The notes: a model not told the origin generated them from the sequence alone. Shown: positions 1 to 12,560, counted from the stretch's first letter. The stretch: DNA of 64,000 nt from Gonatopus flavifemur (GCA_018340375.1 JAFFJZ010000002.1:10372001-10436000); one strand, 5' to 3'. Made by a program: numbers and translations.

Positions 1-1112
1 CTGTATCTTTTCTTTTGTGAACTATAAATAGTTTCCTGTGCTGTGGAAATTCATGGTACTCTCATCTAAGTATGATTAATAATTAAAGTTGCGATAGTAT
101 TTCCGACCAAAATTTTGTTAAACATTACACACTGATAACAAATGTCATACAATGTGTCGATATTCAGATAATGAAATACGCATTCGATTTTATCTTTTCA
201 TTGCGAAATAAATTATGTATTCAAACATCTATAACTTTTCAAATCAATTGGAACAAGAAATAGCAAGTTTTCTAGCTATAAACGTGATCGTATTGTGAAG
301 TTGACAGTTATTCTATTACAACATACATAAACGAGTGTGAAATTTAACCCACAATAGACCATATGTTTGGTGAAAGTGAATAATGTCGAATCTCTTCACA
401 GCCCGTTAAAAGAAAAGTTCAACCTTGACAATGAAGATCTGGACTTAGTATATTTATACCCACGGTTATCGGTTTAAAAACCACATCCATTCAAACATAA
501 TACCACAGTGGGTCAAAGGAGGATTTCTTCATTTGAAATCCTATACGATCATTTTTTAAAATGGAATTATGAATATATTTAATATAAAACTTGCCCATTA
601 AATGGAATGAAAATTCAATTTATGGGATACTTTTACACTCCCCATAAGTTTGATACATTTTTGTTCATGTACATTGTGTTTCTGATTTATTCATTGATTT
701 AATTTCCCACGTGGTATCTTGAAACAGTGAAAATGATGTTTGTCGATAATAGAGTTGACTTTTACAATCATTTTTGAATATGAATTTTTTTTGTCGCTGT
801 ATTAAAAACGAAATAAATGGACGTCATTCGTAAATGAGTTCCAAGGGAATATACATCAGTATACCTTGTGTGAAGAACTGAAGAAGATCAAATCAAAACA
901 TACAAGTTTGGGTGTATAATTTATATTTGGTGAACATGCGTATACTTTTCTTTGTATGAAATTCTAAAAGTATGCCGTCCAAATTTATGGATATAGTGAT
1001 ATAGTTTCGGAAGATCTTGGAAGATTTGCTTTGCGGCGCACACCGTGGAAAATTAAATGTGAAATTTCACATATGGTCCAGATCGAAAGTGAATCTAAAT
1101 TCACACTTTCAT
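1..1112. other. non-coding, AT-rich, nothing recognised
   Basis: I see no coding exon, RNA gene or clear transposon terminus here. Short open frames lack codon structure or recognisable domains. Confidence 0.5.
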
Positions 1113-1152
1113 TTATATATATATATATTTTATATATGTATATATATATATA
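1113..1152. repeat. (TA)n microsatellite
   Basis: Two runs of alternating T and A are separated by a short TTTA interruption. This is a simple-sequence repeat of the kind scattered through AT-rich insect genomes. It lies inside a 67-codon chance open frame whose hydrophobic Ile/Tyr run is only the translation of this repeat. Confidence 0.85.
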
Positions 1153-1383
1153 CCTTTCCTCAACGGAAAGGTGTGAATTAGAAAGCGCTAAAGGTATACA
1201 TTTTAGTGCTCGAAAAGTGGAGAATGTTTGGTAGGGTAGTGTAATATTTATAGAAAATTATGAATATTGAACTGAAGTGGTCTGAATATTTGTAATCGTG
1301 TGTGTATGGTTATTTATGACATTTTTTGGTTCAAACAAACCAATCCCAGTGACGATAACATCTAAATCTTGTCTAAAACTGTC

Positions 1384-1477
1384 GCGTGAAACATCTCACA
1401 GAGATATGTATTACATATATTCTAGACAATGCTCTGAAAGATGTCTAATAGATACTTGAAAGATGTTTCACGTTATG
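1384..1477. repeat. short inverted repeat
   Basis: GCGTGAAACATCT at about 1384 is answered by AGATGTTTCACGTT at about 1461, with TCTAGACAAT-like sequence between. This is probably a degraded foldback element, and no flanking duplication could be assigned. Confidence 0.4.
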
Positions 1478-1844
1478 TTCATTGAGATGGTTTGCCAATG
1501 GTTAAACCATGTTCGTGAAGATCTACCAATGGTCATTCTACATTTCTGTTGTTCTACTCGCTAAGATGGTTTCAAAAAGACTGCCCAACAATCTCTTCGT
1601 CAGACACTTTGAATTTGCTTCCAAGGTTCTGTGGATGTTCTGCTTCAATAATTATTGACACGTCTCTCAATTTTGAATGGGTCCTATGAATAATACAGAG
1701 AAAAGTTAAACAAAGATATTTTGCCTTGCAACAGATTAAAAAAAAACAAAAACAAGAAACACTTGTCATTTACGGAACGAATTTGAATATAAAAAACAAG
1801 TTATTGTATTAATTAATTTGCTAATTTTGCATGGAATGAAATTT

Positions 1845-2225
1845 TTAGCTGTATCAGTTGAATTTTAGCTATCAGATTTAAATATTCCAGCATCCACAGG
1901 ACAGCTGATTGTTTAGCAACATTAGCTAAAATCTAGTTGAGGAAGCTAAAAATTGTCCATAGTGATTGAAGTGAGGAGCAGCAATAGGAGCTAAAAAATG
2001 GCTGTCCATCTTACAGCCAATGATTTTTTTTCGTGTTGGATAGCCAAAAATTGGCTACGGGAGCTATTCTTAAGATGTCACAGCTATTCTTTCTGCTGTA
2101 ACATCGAGAAATCCAGCTATTACAGCAAAAATTTCGCTGTCAAAGCAACAAATTACTGCTATGGCAGCTAATAGATAGCTACAGCTGCAATTCTTTCGGC
2201 TGTTGCAACAAAAAAGTCAGAAGCT
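1845..2225. repeat. AGCT-rich dispersed element
   Basis: The tract is filled with TTAGCT/AGCTAAAA/CAGCTATT words in both orientations. The same vocabulary recurs at 19323-19572 and 25135-25236, where it is bounded by CACGG/CCGTG-like ends. This copy has lost clear ends. Interpreted as a degraded member of the same non-autonomous DNA element group. Confidence 0.5.
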
Positions 2226-3352
2226 GCCTCAGGGAATTCATTTTTCTATGTTAATTTCTCTTAAAGTACATATCATTCGATATAAAAAAGTAGGAATCAT
2301 CGTCTGAGCAGTTAGGTATTGCATGAGGACTGACAATGTTACTTGGAATAAGGCGTATCTCTCAGGGACTCGACTATGATTAGATATGGATGACCTACGT
2401 GAGAATGAACTCATTTAGTCTGAATCAGCAATTCTATGTATCGTCCTTCATAACTTGAAATATTCGTTCGATGAAGTGCTTCTTATCAAATCTTTAAAAG
2501 AATGTTGGAGATCTCAGCACACACTTTTTTGTTTGATAATAAAACAGCTAATGTAGGAACTTACACAATCAGAAATCATCCACATAAGATTAGATTGCAT
2601 CATAAAATTCTGTATGAAGCGTTGGAATATTATTAACAATCGGATAAGTTTGCAGCGCAAATCCCAAGGTCTTATTCTAAAGCACTTTATTCAATTTTGG
2701 GAAATGATTTATTGAAATCCGTGGTATAGTTTAATTCTTTGTGACCTGATTTTGAAGAAGGACTGACAGAATTGCATGTTTTGCAGAATCGAATCCTTGG
2801 AACCTTTGAATTTGCAGTGGAAAGGGAGTTTCACACATTCTTCATTATATTGATATCCTTATAATTCCTATCCATAATTCATAAACATTATCGATTAGGA
2901 AGGATTCGTGGCATTTTCTAGTTCTTATTCCCCTAGCACTTCTGTACCTTAAACACCGGAAGTACTTGGTGGATCAGTACTTACTAGATCTCGCACAGCA
3001 ATAAACTTGGTCATACTTCATAACATCGTGCTGAGTTCAGAATAGAAAGACAGTGATGTAGGATAGATTTTTCATAAGAAACATCAGAACCAGTATGCGA
3101 TACGATACTCACTGCTGCTCACAGAACTATGTTTCTTATGATAAACAATCTAGCGAGTACTATCTGATTGATATTGTTGACAGGGCCTGGGTTTGATGTA
3201 TTCGCCACTTTGGAGATCTGAGTGTTGCTTAGTTTGCATGCATCTTCATAATCTAAATAGAGCTTCCTACACTCGCCATCAATTATTGAAATGCTGTCCG
3301 TTGGATTCGTATTGTTATTTCGTGAGAAATGTTCGGTTCTTTCGCTTTTAGT
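2226..3352. other. non-coding, nothing recognised
   Basis: No exon, repeat boundary or RNA gene could be supported in this stretch. Confidence 0.45.
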
Positions 3353-3655
3353 ATACTACAGAAAAAACTCTAGCTGACAACTAGCCCAAGTCCATTTTTT
3401 CAGTTACAGTAGCCATATTTTCCATCGAAGTAGCTACTGTGACTAAAAACTGTTTTTGGGCTTATTTTTAACTACAACCATAGTGGAAATTGGATGTAAA
3501 ATTCTGACATATTGTTCCAAAAACCGGTCAGATTGTGACATATGGCACCTTATTGTTAGAATATGTCAGATTCCGACCAAATATGATCGGTTCTTGGAAC
3601 AATATGTCATATTATGTCATTCGACTTCCACCAGGGAGTTTTTTCTCTGAGTGTG
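3353..3655. mobile_element. foldback/MITE-like element
   Basis: The left end CTACAGAAAAAACTCT is mirrored by AGGGAGTTTTTTCTCTGAG at the right. Internally CAGTTACAGTAGC pairs with GCTACTGTGACT, and ATTGTTCCAAAAACCGGTC pairs with GATCGGTTCTTGGAACAAT. These are nested inverted repeats typical of a non-autonomous element. The open frame inside is not coding. Confidence 0.55.
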
Positions 3656-4181
3656 TTGATTGAAACAGCTCGTTCTGCAGCACATCCACATGGGTAATGA
3701 TTCGTCTTCATTCTTTAGTTCACGAGTTTATGTTCCTGGAAAACAAAGAGATTCTACTATATCCCGAATCACTACTTCCACTATATGCTACTATATTTTA
3801 GAGATTCTACTTCATTCTTCCATTCTAGTATTCTTTTTACCCCCTGGAAGAGGTAATCAATTCTTCTAGTCCTAAGTGTGAATGTGTAATGAACCATGGT
3901 GCACCATAATCCAGAATTTTTGTATAATTTGTTCATAACGCGTTGGAATTGGTATAACTTTGAAAATTTCTAACCATGGTTTGATCGTCAAATCTTCTTG
4001 TGACCGAAAATAATTCAAATTTGTAACTTCAGTTCAAGCACTTTACCAAAGTTGGCTCATGGTATCACTGTAATCGTTCAAAACTGAGATAGTTCGGTAA
4101 AACTCAGGTACCATGATTTTACCGATGCTGTTCGGGAAAATTTTTGTCCATGATATGTGGAATTTTTAAATCATTTCAGAA

Positions 4182-4500
4182 GATTTGGAATCAAATGGAT
4201 CATACGAGGAAAACATTTTTTTTCATGTTTCGTTTTATCTTAAACCAGGACTTATAGATAAACTTCCGAGTTTAAAAAAAAAACGTACTGACAGAAACAA
4301 GTTTCTTATCCGTTTCAACAGATTTGGAATCGAATGGTCCATATGGGAAAAACAATTTTTTTTTGTAATCCATGAGAGGACTTAGAAGAAATTCCGAGTT
4401 TTGAAAAAACGTACTGGCAGAAACAAGTTTCTTATCCGATTCAACAGATTTGGGATCGAATGGTCCATATGGGAAAAACAATTTTTTCCACTTCTCCCTT
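4182..4500. repeat. tandem repeat, about 2.5 units of 126-139 bp
   Basis: The word GATTTGG(A/G)ATC(A/G)AATGG occurs at 4182, 4320 and 4447. Each occurrence is followed by a poly-T tract and then a CCGAGTTT(T)AAAA...CGTACTG(A/G)CAGAAACAAG block. The last two units are nearly identical and the first is diverged and longer. Open frames on both strands here repeat the same short peptide and simply reflect the duplication. Confidence 0.85.
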
Positions 4501-4539
4501 TATTTCGGATCAGGACTTGGAGGTGGCTATCCATCATGT

Positions 4540-4612
4540 CGCGCCATAGCTCAGCGGTTAGGTCTTAGGTTGCAGTCTGTAGGCAGGTAGGAATGTAGAT
4601 TCGAACCTCGCT
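4540..4612 (+). repeat. tRNA-like sequence (probable SINE head)
   Basis: An A-box-like TAGCTCAGCGG sits at 4547-4557 and a B-box-like GATTCGAACCTC at 4598-4609. The spacing of about 51 bases is normal for an internal RNA polymerase III promoter. The acceptor stem does not close convincingly and there is no clear anticodon arm, so this is more likely a tRNA-derived SINE or tRNA pseudogene than a working tRNA. It directly follows the 4.2 kb tandem repeat. Confidence 0.6.
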
Positions 4613-7600
4613 AGGTAGGTATGATTTTCTCTTCATCTAGATGAGTGGTCAAATTCCTCAGTGATCTTGAAACACAATGAATATGCGAAATCAGTTCGCG
4701 TAATAAAATTTTTCAATTTTATGAATATTTTGAGCAATAATTTTCCAGTACATGTAATTTGTGATACAAAACTGCAGAAAATTCACAGTAATCGGTAAAA
4801 TTATCGAATACATTTAAAATTATTTTTTTACAGTGTAGGTTTCGCAAATTTTATAAAACGAATCGAGTCATATTTAGTAATATTCTGAATGGTTTGGAAC
4901 TTCAAATTGAAAATGGGCTGAAGAATCCCTCCCATGTGACCTCCGCAAGGGCATAGGCGGAAGTTTTATCTCAGTTCCTGTGATTGAAGGCTGTTTCATT
5001 CCTCAGCTTATCTATTCGTTTCACTTTCAATATTCTTTTGTGGAATTATGACCAATGTACATAAGAAGATATCTTAGATGGTGGAATAACCAACAGGATA
5101 TTACGTGGAAACTGGGACATATTACACGTCTGATAATATTCATTCTCAACGGCTCTGTGATGATGCAATCAATGGGGAATTTGGTTTTTGTTTGATACAC
5201 GATAAATAGAATATAAACACTTTTGTTTGCTTTTATCTCACTGAATGCAACTCGAATTGCATTGTAGAACTTTGTCTCGAACGTTGAAGCGTTGTAGTAT
5301 TTGAGGACATTGATACACAATCGACTTACGTAATTATTGAGGAAAAGAACCATTGGAAACCCGAAGTTATGTAAAATGCATGAATACTTTTGAAATAGTG
5401 TGTTGAATAGATACTTGAGGATGTATTTTCTCCGCATACGTGACATCTATGATATTACAATTATCTGTTCACCGATAGACGTTTTGGAATCCTTTTTTAC
5501 AATGCAAAATATGACACTGCTCAACGAACATTTTGTTTCTTAAGATTTGAAAACTGATTCGAAGTGACTATTTTGTGCTGAATCCGAAGATAATGCCAGA
5601 TGTCTTGACTTGATTCTTTTGTTTTACAATTTTTATATACAAAATTTATTAATTATATAGATTGTGTATGAAAAATTATTAAAATTGAACCGATCAAAGA
5701 AGTCTGATATCGTTTTCATATTTAGCATCACAATAGCATTTCGAATTAGTTTTAAAATTACAGAAAGCAGGGAGAAGTTATCTTTGTCGTAACCGGAGGG
5801 CGAGCGAAACTATCTTTCAAAATTCAAAACGACAGTTCAATCAAACATTCAGAACTGATTTCCATTGGAATACCGATCAAAGATGATGAGTTCGGAAAAT
5901 ACATTATCAGATACTCCAACTTGCGCGAGTTTTTTTGTCAGTAATTTTGAATTTGGAAATGGAAAATTTTGTACAAAGGAAAATTGAATTAGAAAAATTG
6001 GAATTAAAATTAAACAGGAACTGGAATCAGATTGAATTGATTAAAAAATTAGAATTGGAAGAATAAAAAATTGATTAAAATTAAAAAATAAAAATAATTG
6101 ATTGAAAAATTTCACAAGATTTAAATTACTCGATTTGAATTGAATAATTCAAATTAATTCAAATTTTCTATCCCATTTTCTATAACTTTCTATTCTGTCC
6201 ATGAAATTTCTTACAATCTTCTATTAGTTTTTCGAGATAAAGAAAAATTTTGTAATACGGATAATTGTATACAATTCGACATCAATCTTTTTTTTCTCTG
6301 TTTTATATTATTAAAAATACTGGAAGAAAGAAAAGTAGCAATTCATAATACAAGCCTGAAACAAAGGAACGTAAAAATCCTTTTCAACTTATCAATTTGT
6401 CAGCACAAATGTATATAATTCTCAACAGACATCAATTCAAAACCATGCAACCGCGAATCACATAAATGTTTGGTGAAGTACAAGATACTAGTCAACGAGG
6501 AAAGTACTACTCATCAGCGCGTGCGAGTTGGAAATGATCTTTGCACCGTTACCAGGATCGGATTGGTGTGCGAACAATAAAAAAGAAAAAGAAATGAATA
6601 AAAACAACCAGATTGATATCAAGGAAGATTATTCACCGTTGAGCGTGGCTCATTTATTGTTCTATTAAATTAAACCTGTTCATTTGAAAAATATAATTGT
6701 GGTAGAAAACGAGGGAAAGTGCATTTATGGTGGAATACAATCTCAATGCGTGCGAATGTAATAATTTTTGGTAATATGTATAATTTCAGAAAGTGATAAA
6801 CAGATGTCTCTATAAAATCTAATGAGCGGTCAAATGAATCGGGGTATCACTTTGAAATCAAGGGTATACTTTGAGATTCAGAGAAAGTAACTTGGGTTTC
6901 AATGATGATTAATAGAATGATTATGAGGCTAGAAACTTGTAGCAAGTCTTGTCAACGATCAATCAACGGAGTACCGATTATTATCATTCAAACACTTCAG
7001 CAACTTTGTGAATAAGAATTTGATCGACACTCATTCTGAATCAGAAATTTCTAATTGTTACAAGATAACTGAACTTCCCATGCGGATGTTGAACATTTGG
7101 ATGTTTTAGAAATTAAAAGAACGTTCAATAATTGCATGAGTTTCAATCCTTCGTTTGAATGGGTAGATTTCTCTAGAATGAAACAAAATAGGTAAATTTC
7201 AAAATTCATTTTATGGAAATGATAGAATGGATTGTCATTGTGTAAACAGGCTTTTATTATATCCTTAATGATGGATTGAATATTTATTTGTAGCGATCAA
7301 ATGAAAATTGTGCAATATTCATTGGTTGGCATTCTTTGTTTTGGAAGGATAAACAGGTGAACCAATATCTACCGGAGTTTAGGATCTGGAACAAAAACAA
7401 ACTCCTCTTCGATTATGGTATGAATGAGAACTGGTCCAGGAGTACGTAGGATTTTTTCAGAATATTGATTTGTTTTCAAAAATGGTGCGTTACTGAAAAA
7501 ATACATCGATCCATACAGTTTCAACATGTTAGAGATAACAAATAGATATGGTACTAGCAGGATTGTATTTGTCATACTTCAGCTTTAAAGTCATTACTGC

Positions 7601-8280
7601 CTTTCAACTGGCATCAAATTTCCGCCAGATCTTAGACAGTACTGGTTTACATGAACAGCTAGAAGCATATCTTGGGCCCGTATTAAATCAAGATTGTTTG
7701 AACAAGCTAGAAATCTCAGAGTTTTATCAAAGTAGGTCCACAAGATCAGCTTTTGTAGCTTTACCATTAACATTTTTTGGTCGCTTTGCCAATTCTGGTA
7801 ACAGTATTGAATCAGTGTGAGCATTTGTTTCTCGTTATTCACGGGAAATTTCGAAGAAAATCGTTGGAAAATTGATGTTTATCTGTACAAAAAATCGGCC
7901 TCAAATTTCATAAAATTATCATGAAACTTTTTATATCATATATGTAACGGAGGAAATATTTTTAATGATTTAGATTCTGATGTCTAAATGGGAGATGAAT
8001 CATTAAATATAATTCATCAAATTTCATAATACGATATCAATTTCAATAATATAATTCTTAATCCTCAGAATTTTCTTCTCAATTTTGATAAGATATTTGT
8101 AGATTCAAGAAACAATCTCTTATTCTTTTTTATATTAAATTTAATATGGAAATATTGAATTTTACAAGACATTTAACATTAAATTCAAGAATTTTCTTAA
8201 CCTTGTAGAGAACTGCACAATCTCATTCCCTTCTTTCAAGAAATCAGGAGTTTATTTATTAAGATTTGTTCGAGAAAAAT
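4613..8280. other. non-coding; low-complexity patch near 5.95-6.17 kb
   Basis: No exon can be supported. Between about 5940 and 6170 the sequence is a low-complexity mix of GAATT/AAATTG words. A 139-codon minus-strand frame (5446-5027) and frames around 7369-7842 have no domain I recognise and no convincing splice or promoter context, so they are not called as genes. Confidence 0.45.
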
Positions 8281-8522
8281 ACTGTAAAAAAATTCCTTCT
8301 AAAAATTTAGAACATGTGACTTATTTGCTTACAGTCAGTTTTTTCTGAATTTTCAGATAAATTTTTCTGATTTCCAGGAAATTTGAACTAAATCTCGGAA
8401 AGTGTTCTGAAAATCCAGTTGATTTTCTTGAACTCCAGCAAAATTTTCTTGAAAATTTAGAAAAAAGTGGAAAAAATTACAGGCACATTTTCTGAATTTT
8501 CAGAAGGAATTGTTTTACAGTT
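8281..8522. mobile_element. CTGTAAAA-terminated MITE
   Basis: The left end ACTGTAAAAAAATTCCTTCT is mirrored by AGAAGGAATTGTTTTACAGT at the right. The interior is rich in TTTTCTGAA/TTCAGAAA words. This fits a short non-autonomous DNA element. A related interior appears near 44220-44445. Confidence 0.65.
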
Positions 8523-9800
8523 ATCTTGTTGAATTTTATTCAATTTTGACACATCAAGGTCACAATAAGATTCAATAAGAATCCTCAACCTTCAACAGTC
8601 CTTAAATTCCAACAACCTCAAAAGTCAATGAATGTCACTGAAAATTATTGAAGTTTCCATTTGTTTAGACTCTCAATGCTGTGAGCAAAGTTGTCACTTC
8701 ATAGATTTCTGAGATCCATTTTTTCCAGTCTTTAAAAACACATCACATTTTATCGAAAATATGACCTAAAAAAATTTGATTCCATACTCTCCAGAATAAA
8801 TTCGTTGAATCTCGTCCTTTTCTTGAACTCTTCGAATACCATGTCCAATCACGAATTGAGTTTCTCTTCTCAATTGCTGAATAAATAATAGTTCTGGCAT
8901 TGACAGTTAATTACGGTCACGATAGAAGCTTTCGATACAAACGCAATATAAATGACGAATAAAACTTGAATTTTCCGCAAAAAACACAACACTTTGATTC
9001 CCACAATAAGTTGTTTGTTCGAACAATTGCACATATTGCAATAGGATTGAGAAAATTCAAGTGCAGGATGACGAGAACGTGATATCGAATCAGAGATATC
9101 TCAATAAAAATAATGAGTCAAGGTGTGAAGTACACAATATTTATTGAATTCTTTTGTGAGTGGGTTTTAAATGTTTATATAAACGTTTATGGTTCACGTT
9201 GGATTAAACTCAGACCTTGATGAAAATCTTTTTATGGAATTCGCTTGTACAAAACAATATCCCGCAAGATTTCCCAAGAGTTTTCTAATTTCCATTCGGT
9301 AAATCGTGGTATGTCAAAACCGTTTGAAGTTTCTATAACATTGAAAGAATCTAGGAAAGAATTTATTTCGCATTAACATGAAATCCATGACCTTCTCTCC
9401 GATCAAAACATTATCTGGTATTCATATCCTCCTTCGTATAATCATTTATATTTTTAAATATCATCTGACTCGTCTTATAAGCCAGTGAAAGTACTTCCGC
9501 TCTTTCCCAAAAAGAAACGCGCTCATCACGATTCATGATTAAGGATGCACGCTTCGGTACCGTTGTTCGTGGATTGCCTAAACGCCACTCCTGCCTTACG
9601 TAATGGAATTCGATGGAAGCTTGAAGAGAAACGATGTCTCCTCGTACGAACACATGGTTTCGTTTGATTGTTAGGGTACAGAAAGAAATTTACAAATAAG
9701 AAACTTTGCGCACATGGTGTTGGTGTTAAATTATGATTTGACAGTTATATTGAAGAAAAAATATTGATCTCTCAACAATACTGATGAGCTGTTATGGCTA
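8523..9800. other. non-coding, nothing firm
   Basis: There is a slightly CpG-richer patch at 9470-9650 containing an 80-codon minus-strand frame that starts with GTG. It has no domain I recognise and I do not call it. Confidence 0.4.
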
Positions 9801-9805
9801 TTCAA

Positions 9806-9939
9806 GGAGATACTAGCGCTGGGACATTAGCCAAATTTTTCTTGTAAGATTTCTCCAAAATATTTTCTATAGAGCATTTCTATAGACATTCAAGAAATGC
9901 TGTATAGAGTGATATTAGAGCCCCAGCGTTAGTATCCCC
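9806..9939. mobile_element. piggyBac-like MITE (134 bp)
   Basis: The ends read GGAGATACTAGCGCTGGG and, on the other strand, GGGGATACTAACGCTGGG. The right flank is TTAA (9940-9943) and the left flank is TCAA (9802-9805), one change from TTAA. TTAA target duplication with ends starting in G/C triplets is characteristic of piggyBac transposons. There is no coding capacity, so mobilisation in trans would be required. Confidence 0.6.
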
Positions 9940-10004
9940 TTAAAGTGGTGGGGATATTGGTATTGCTGCTACGAATGAACGAATCGTTCCTAGGATCGAG
10001 GATT

Positions 10005-10130
10005 CCCCAGTAGGAATCACTTTAGTCATTCTTTAGAATATCACAGAGCCTCGCCAGACCTTGCAAATGCCTCACAAGGGCTTGATAAGGTGGAGCGAGG
10101 TCTACAGAACGACTAGGATGATCTCTAACA
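10005..10130. mobile_element. AGTAGAAATCAC palindrome family, copy 1 (degraded)
   Basis: It begins CCCCAGTAGGAATCACTTTAG and contains GCCTCGCCAGACCTTGCAAA...CCTCACAAGGGC before a degraded right arm. It resembles the better preserved copy at 21877-22005. Confidence 0.55.
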
Positions 10131-10264
10131 AAGTTCAACCATACTTTGAATCATCACAATGATCAGAATTAAATTTTAGCTACTACAGCAATAACTTTGA
10201 TCGCCGCAGATAAAGAGTAGCTACCATAACACTAATTCTTCCGTATATATTCACTAAACTACTT

Positions 10265-10497
10265 CCCAAGCGGCACGAAAATGCTGGTCAAGTATTGTCG
10301 ATATGCCACCTGGGTATATTCAGGTATATTCATTTGGTGCAACCAAGAACATTACGTGGCACGTTCATAGAAGGTTCATTCTCGTGGACGTACTATGAAG
10401 ATACTTGGAACGTATTGAGCTGTACCAAATGCACGTAATAAGAATATTCGATGAATCTTCTATGTCCGTGGTTGTGCTGCTTGGGTTGTCACAGTAT
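10265..10497. mobile_element. foldback with CCCAAGCGGCAC / GTGCTGCTTGGG ends
   Basis: Terminal inverted repeats CCCAAGCGGCACGA and TTGTGCTGCTTGGG bound about 230 bp. Internal arms pair CATTTGGT with ACCAAATG, and GAAGGTTCATTC with GAATCTTC-like sequence. Ends starting CCC(A) with an internal GCAC recur at 33.65 and 36.5 kb. Confidence 0.6.
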
Positions 10498-11361
10498 ATC
10501 ACATGTCACTCCCAATTAAGAATTGCATTCATTGATCAGCGATGAAAACTGCATTCAATCGATAGTATATTATCAAATCTGAGATCAAACACTCCAAGAA
10601 GCTCTATCTTCACTCTCATTCACCGATTCGATGTTTCTTTTCGAATTCGTTTTCTCCTTTAATGGAATCGTATGTATGAGGAAGAAATCTTTTCGAGTTG
10701 AAAGTAAGGAACGCCGATGCATTGTTATTTACAATTAGAAGCATTGGATTGCAGGTGTACTTTACACGATACATGGCAGCATTATACTATGTAGTATCGA
10801 ATGGCGTGCAAAGGAAAAAAAAAATTCGTTACACAATGGAAAGTGTTCGTCATGAAAGGGTATCGGTGAATTAGACCGAGGAGAGTATTCTTTTTCAAGG
10901 CCACGAGAAAGAGCAGAAGCTGTGACGTTGAGATTTCTTTGAACCGGTTTCTTTGAAAGGGAGTATGAAGAGGGCGTGTGCACTGCATCTTTATGTGGTT
11001 TTCCCTTCGAGGGAGAGGAGAAGAAAACAGAATTTGAATAAACGCTGTATATGTTGTCGTAAATGCCATACCTTGAGCCTCATATTTTTATGTCTTATGA
11101 TTCATTTGAAAGTGTGTATTTTGAAATGGATTCGTCATAAAATTCAGATTTCCAATTCATATAGGCAAACGTATAAAAGTTTTTATTTCCTTTCCCATTG
11201 GATCAGAGCGCCTTTCTTAGGATTGGATGCACCTCTCAACGTCATTTCTAAAGCTCTAGAAATGTATCACATTCACAACGTAAAAAATTACTAAATCTCT
11301 CGATTTTCTCAACGATTAGGGAATAGATTCGACTTCAATTATTAGATGTATCTGCCTGGTA
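10498..11361. other. non-coding, nothing firm
   Basis: Overlapping frames of 73-113 codons on both strands between 10762 and 11294 shadow each other. None shows a domain, start context or splice sites I trust. Confidence 0.4.
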
Positions 11362-11575
11362 CACGGAGAACAATAATACAATAAAAATTACAACATTTTC
11401 TAGTGAATCAATACTATATGTCTAATGTCTTAAGAAGTACTCCATAAATTTGGAATAGAATACTACAACTGCAATAATTTTTACTACATTCTGTAAGGGA
11501 GCCTCTGAGATCGTCAGGTAATCGTGAGGACATTTTACGAAATAATACTATTTTACTACATTATTTTTCTCCGTG
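11362..11575. mobile_element. CACGG/CCGTG MITE flanked by TA
   Basis: The left end is CACGGAGAACAATAATAC and the right end ATTATTTTTCTCCGTG, each directly flanked by TA. TA duplication suggests Tc1/mariner-type integration. The interior is AT-rich, with TACTACA and ACTACATT words, and non-coding. Confidence 0.7.
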
Positions 11576-12169
11576 TATATCAAATAAAATCTAGCCACTG
11601 ATTAGTTTTCTAAAAACTGGTTATAAATTCCCTTGGAAGAAAAAAAAGTTAAATTTCATCAGTTCAAAGTACTTTTTATTAGAAAAATTGGAGAATAAGA
11701 GACAAAACAAAAGAAAAAACCGAGGGAAAATTTTTTTTATCATTGTAGGATCGGTAGATATGCACTGATTCAAGTCTAGAGAGTGAGGTTGAGATCACAT
11801 TCTGATGTTCTCACGTCCATCGTACAATCGAATACTAGAAATGCGTGATTTCTTAGCCACATGTGTCTGCCACATGTCCAGAAATTTCATTAAAATTGCA
11901 TTTCTCACTTGGTGGCATTTTGAAACAAATTTACATAATTGCACTCTAGACAAGTTTCATTTCACTACAAACTGAAGAGGACTCAATTGAAAGCCTCACT
12001 TGATATAACTTTCACTAAAATGAAAAGTATGTGTAAAGTATGTGTATGTGAGAAGTATTCGGGTTCATTTGTACGAATTTTTATAAACATATGAGAAATT
12101 ATCCTTTGATTCGGTGCACTGAGAGAAAGGTACCTAGTTTGGGAAACTAAATGTTACCCTATGCAAACA

Positions 12170-12560
12170 CCTCAGTCAAAATAACATCAAATTGACGTCA
12201 TTTTGACCAATTCTCAATCAAAATTATACGGAGAACAAAATATACTACTTTTTCTTATTTTGCTTGCTAAATCACGAACAGGAAGGTTTGTGGAACCAAT
12301 TTTCACATAAAAATACGGTGAATTTTACTATACGCTTTATAAACTTCAACTTTCAGTGTTGAAAATTTCAATCCTAACTATTAATTTCTTCACAATATTC
12401 GTAATCTTCCGTATTTTTATGTACAAATTCATTTTACAAACCTCCCTGTTTCTAGTTTACTAAGAAAAATAACAAAAATTCCTATACTTTTGAGCGGCAT
12501 TTTTCTCCGTGTATGTCAAAATAACATCATTTTGATGTCATTTTGACAAGCGGTTCTCAT
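12170..12560. repeat. outer ATTTTGACGTCA-type inverted repeat (interrupted)
   Basis: Both flanks of the nested element carry AAAATAACATCA...TGACGTCATTTTGAC-like words. The same motif recurs at about 56385-56490. This seems to be an older foldback split by the 12228-12511 insertion. Confidence 0.5.
12228..12511. mobile_element. (T)ACGGAGAA/TTCTCCGTG MITE nested in a GTCAAAATAACATCA repeat
   Basis: The ends are ACGGAGAACAAAATATAC and TTTTTCTCCGTGTA. Subterminal arms ACGAACAGGAAGGTTTGTGG and AAACCTCCCTGTTTCTAG pair imperfectly, and AAAATACGGTG-like sequence pairs with CCGTATTTTTATG. It interrupts an outer repeat of GTCAAAATAACATCA / TGATGTCATTTTGAC words at about 12170-12220 and 12515-12560, so it is the younger insertion. 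Confidence 0.65.

Noticed and set aside
4540..4612. functional tRNA gene
   Set aside because: The A and B boxes are present, but the acceptor and anticodon stems do not pair well, so it is listed as SINE or tRNA-like instead.
5027..5446. 139-codon minus-strand frame
   Set aside because: It starts with ATG, but I see no domain, signal peptide, splice context or codon pattern that lifts it above chance in AT-rich DNA.
7369..7842. overlapping frames on both strands, one with an LIQYCYQNWQSDQK-like stretch
   Set aside because: Weakly reminiscent of a conserved helical protein, possibly a frameshifted retropseudogene. The frame breaks repeatedly and I cannot name a family.
9411..9653. 80-codon minus-strand frame in a slightly CpG-rich patch
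   Set aside because: It begins with GTG rather than ATG and shows no domain or splice evidence.
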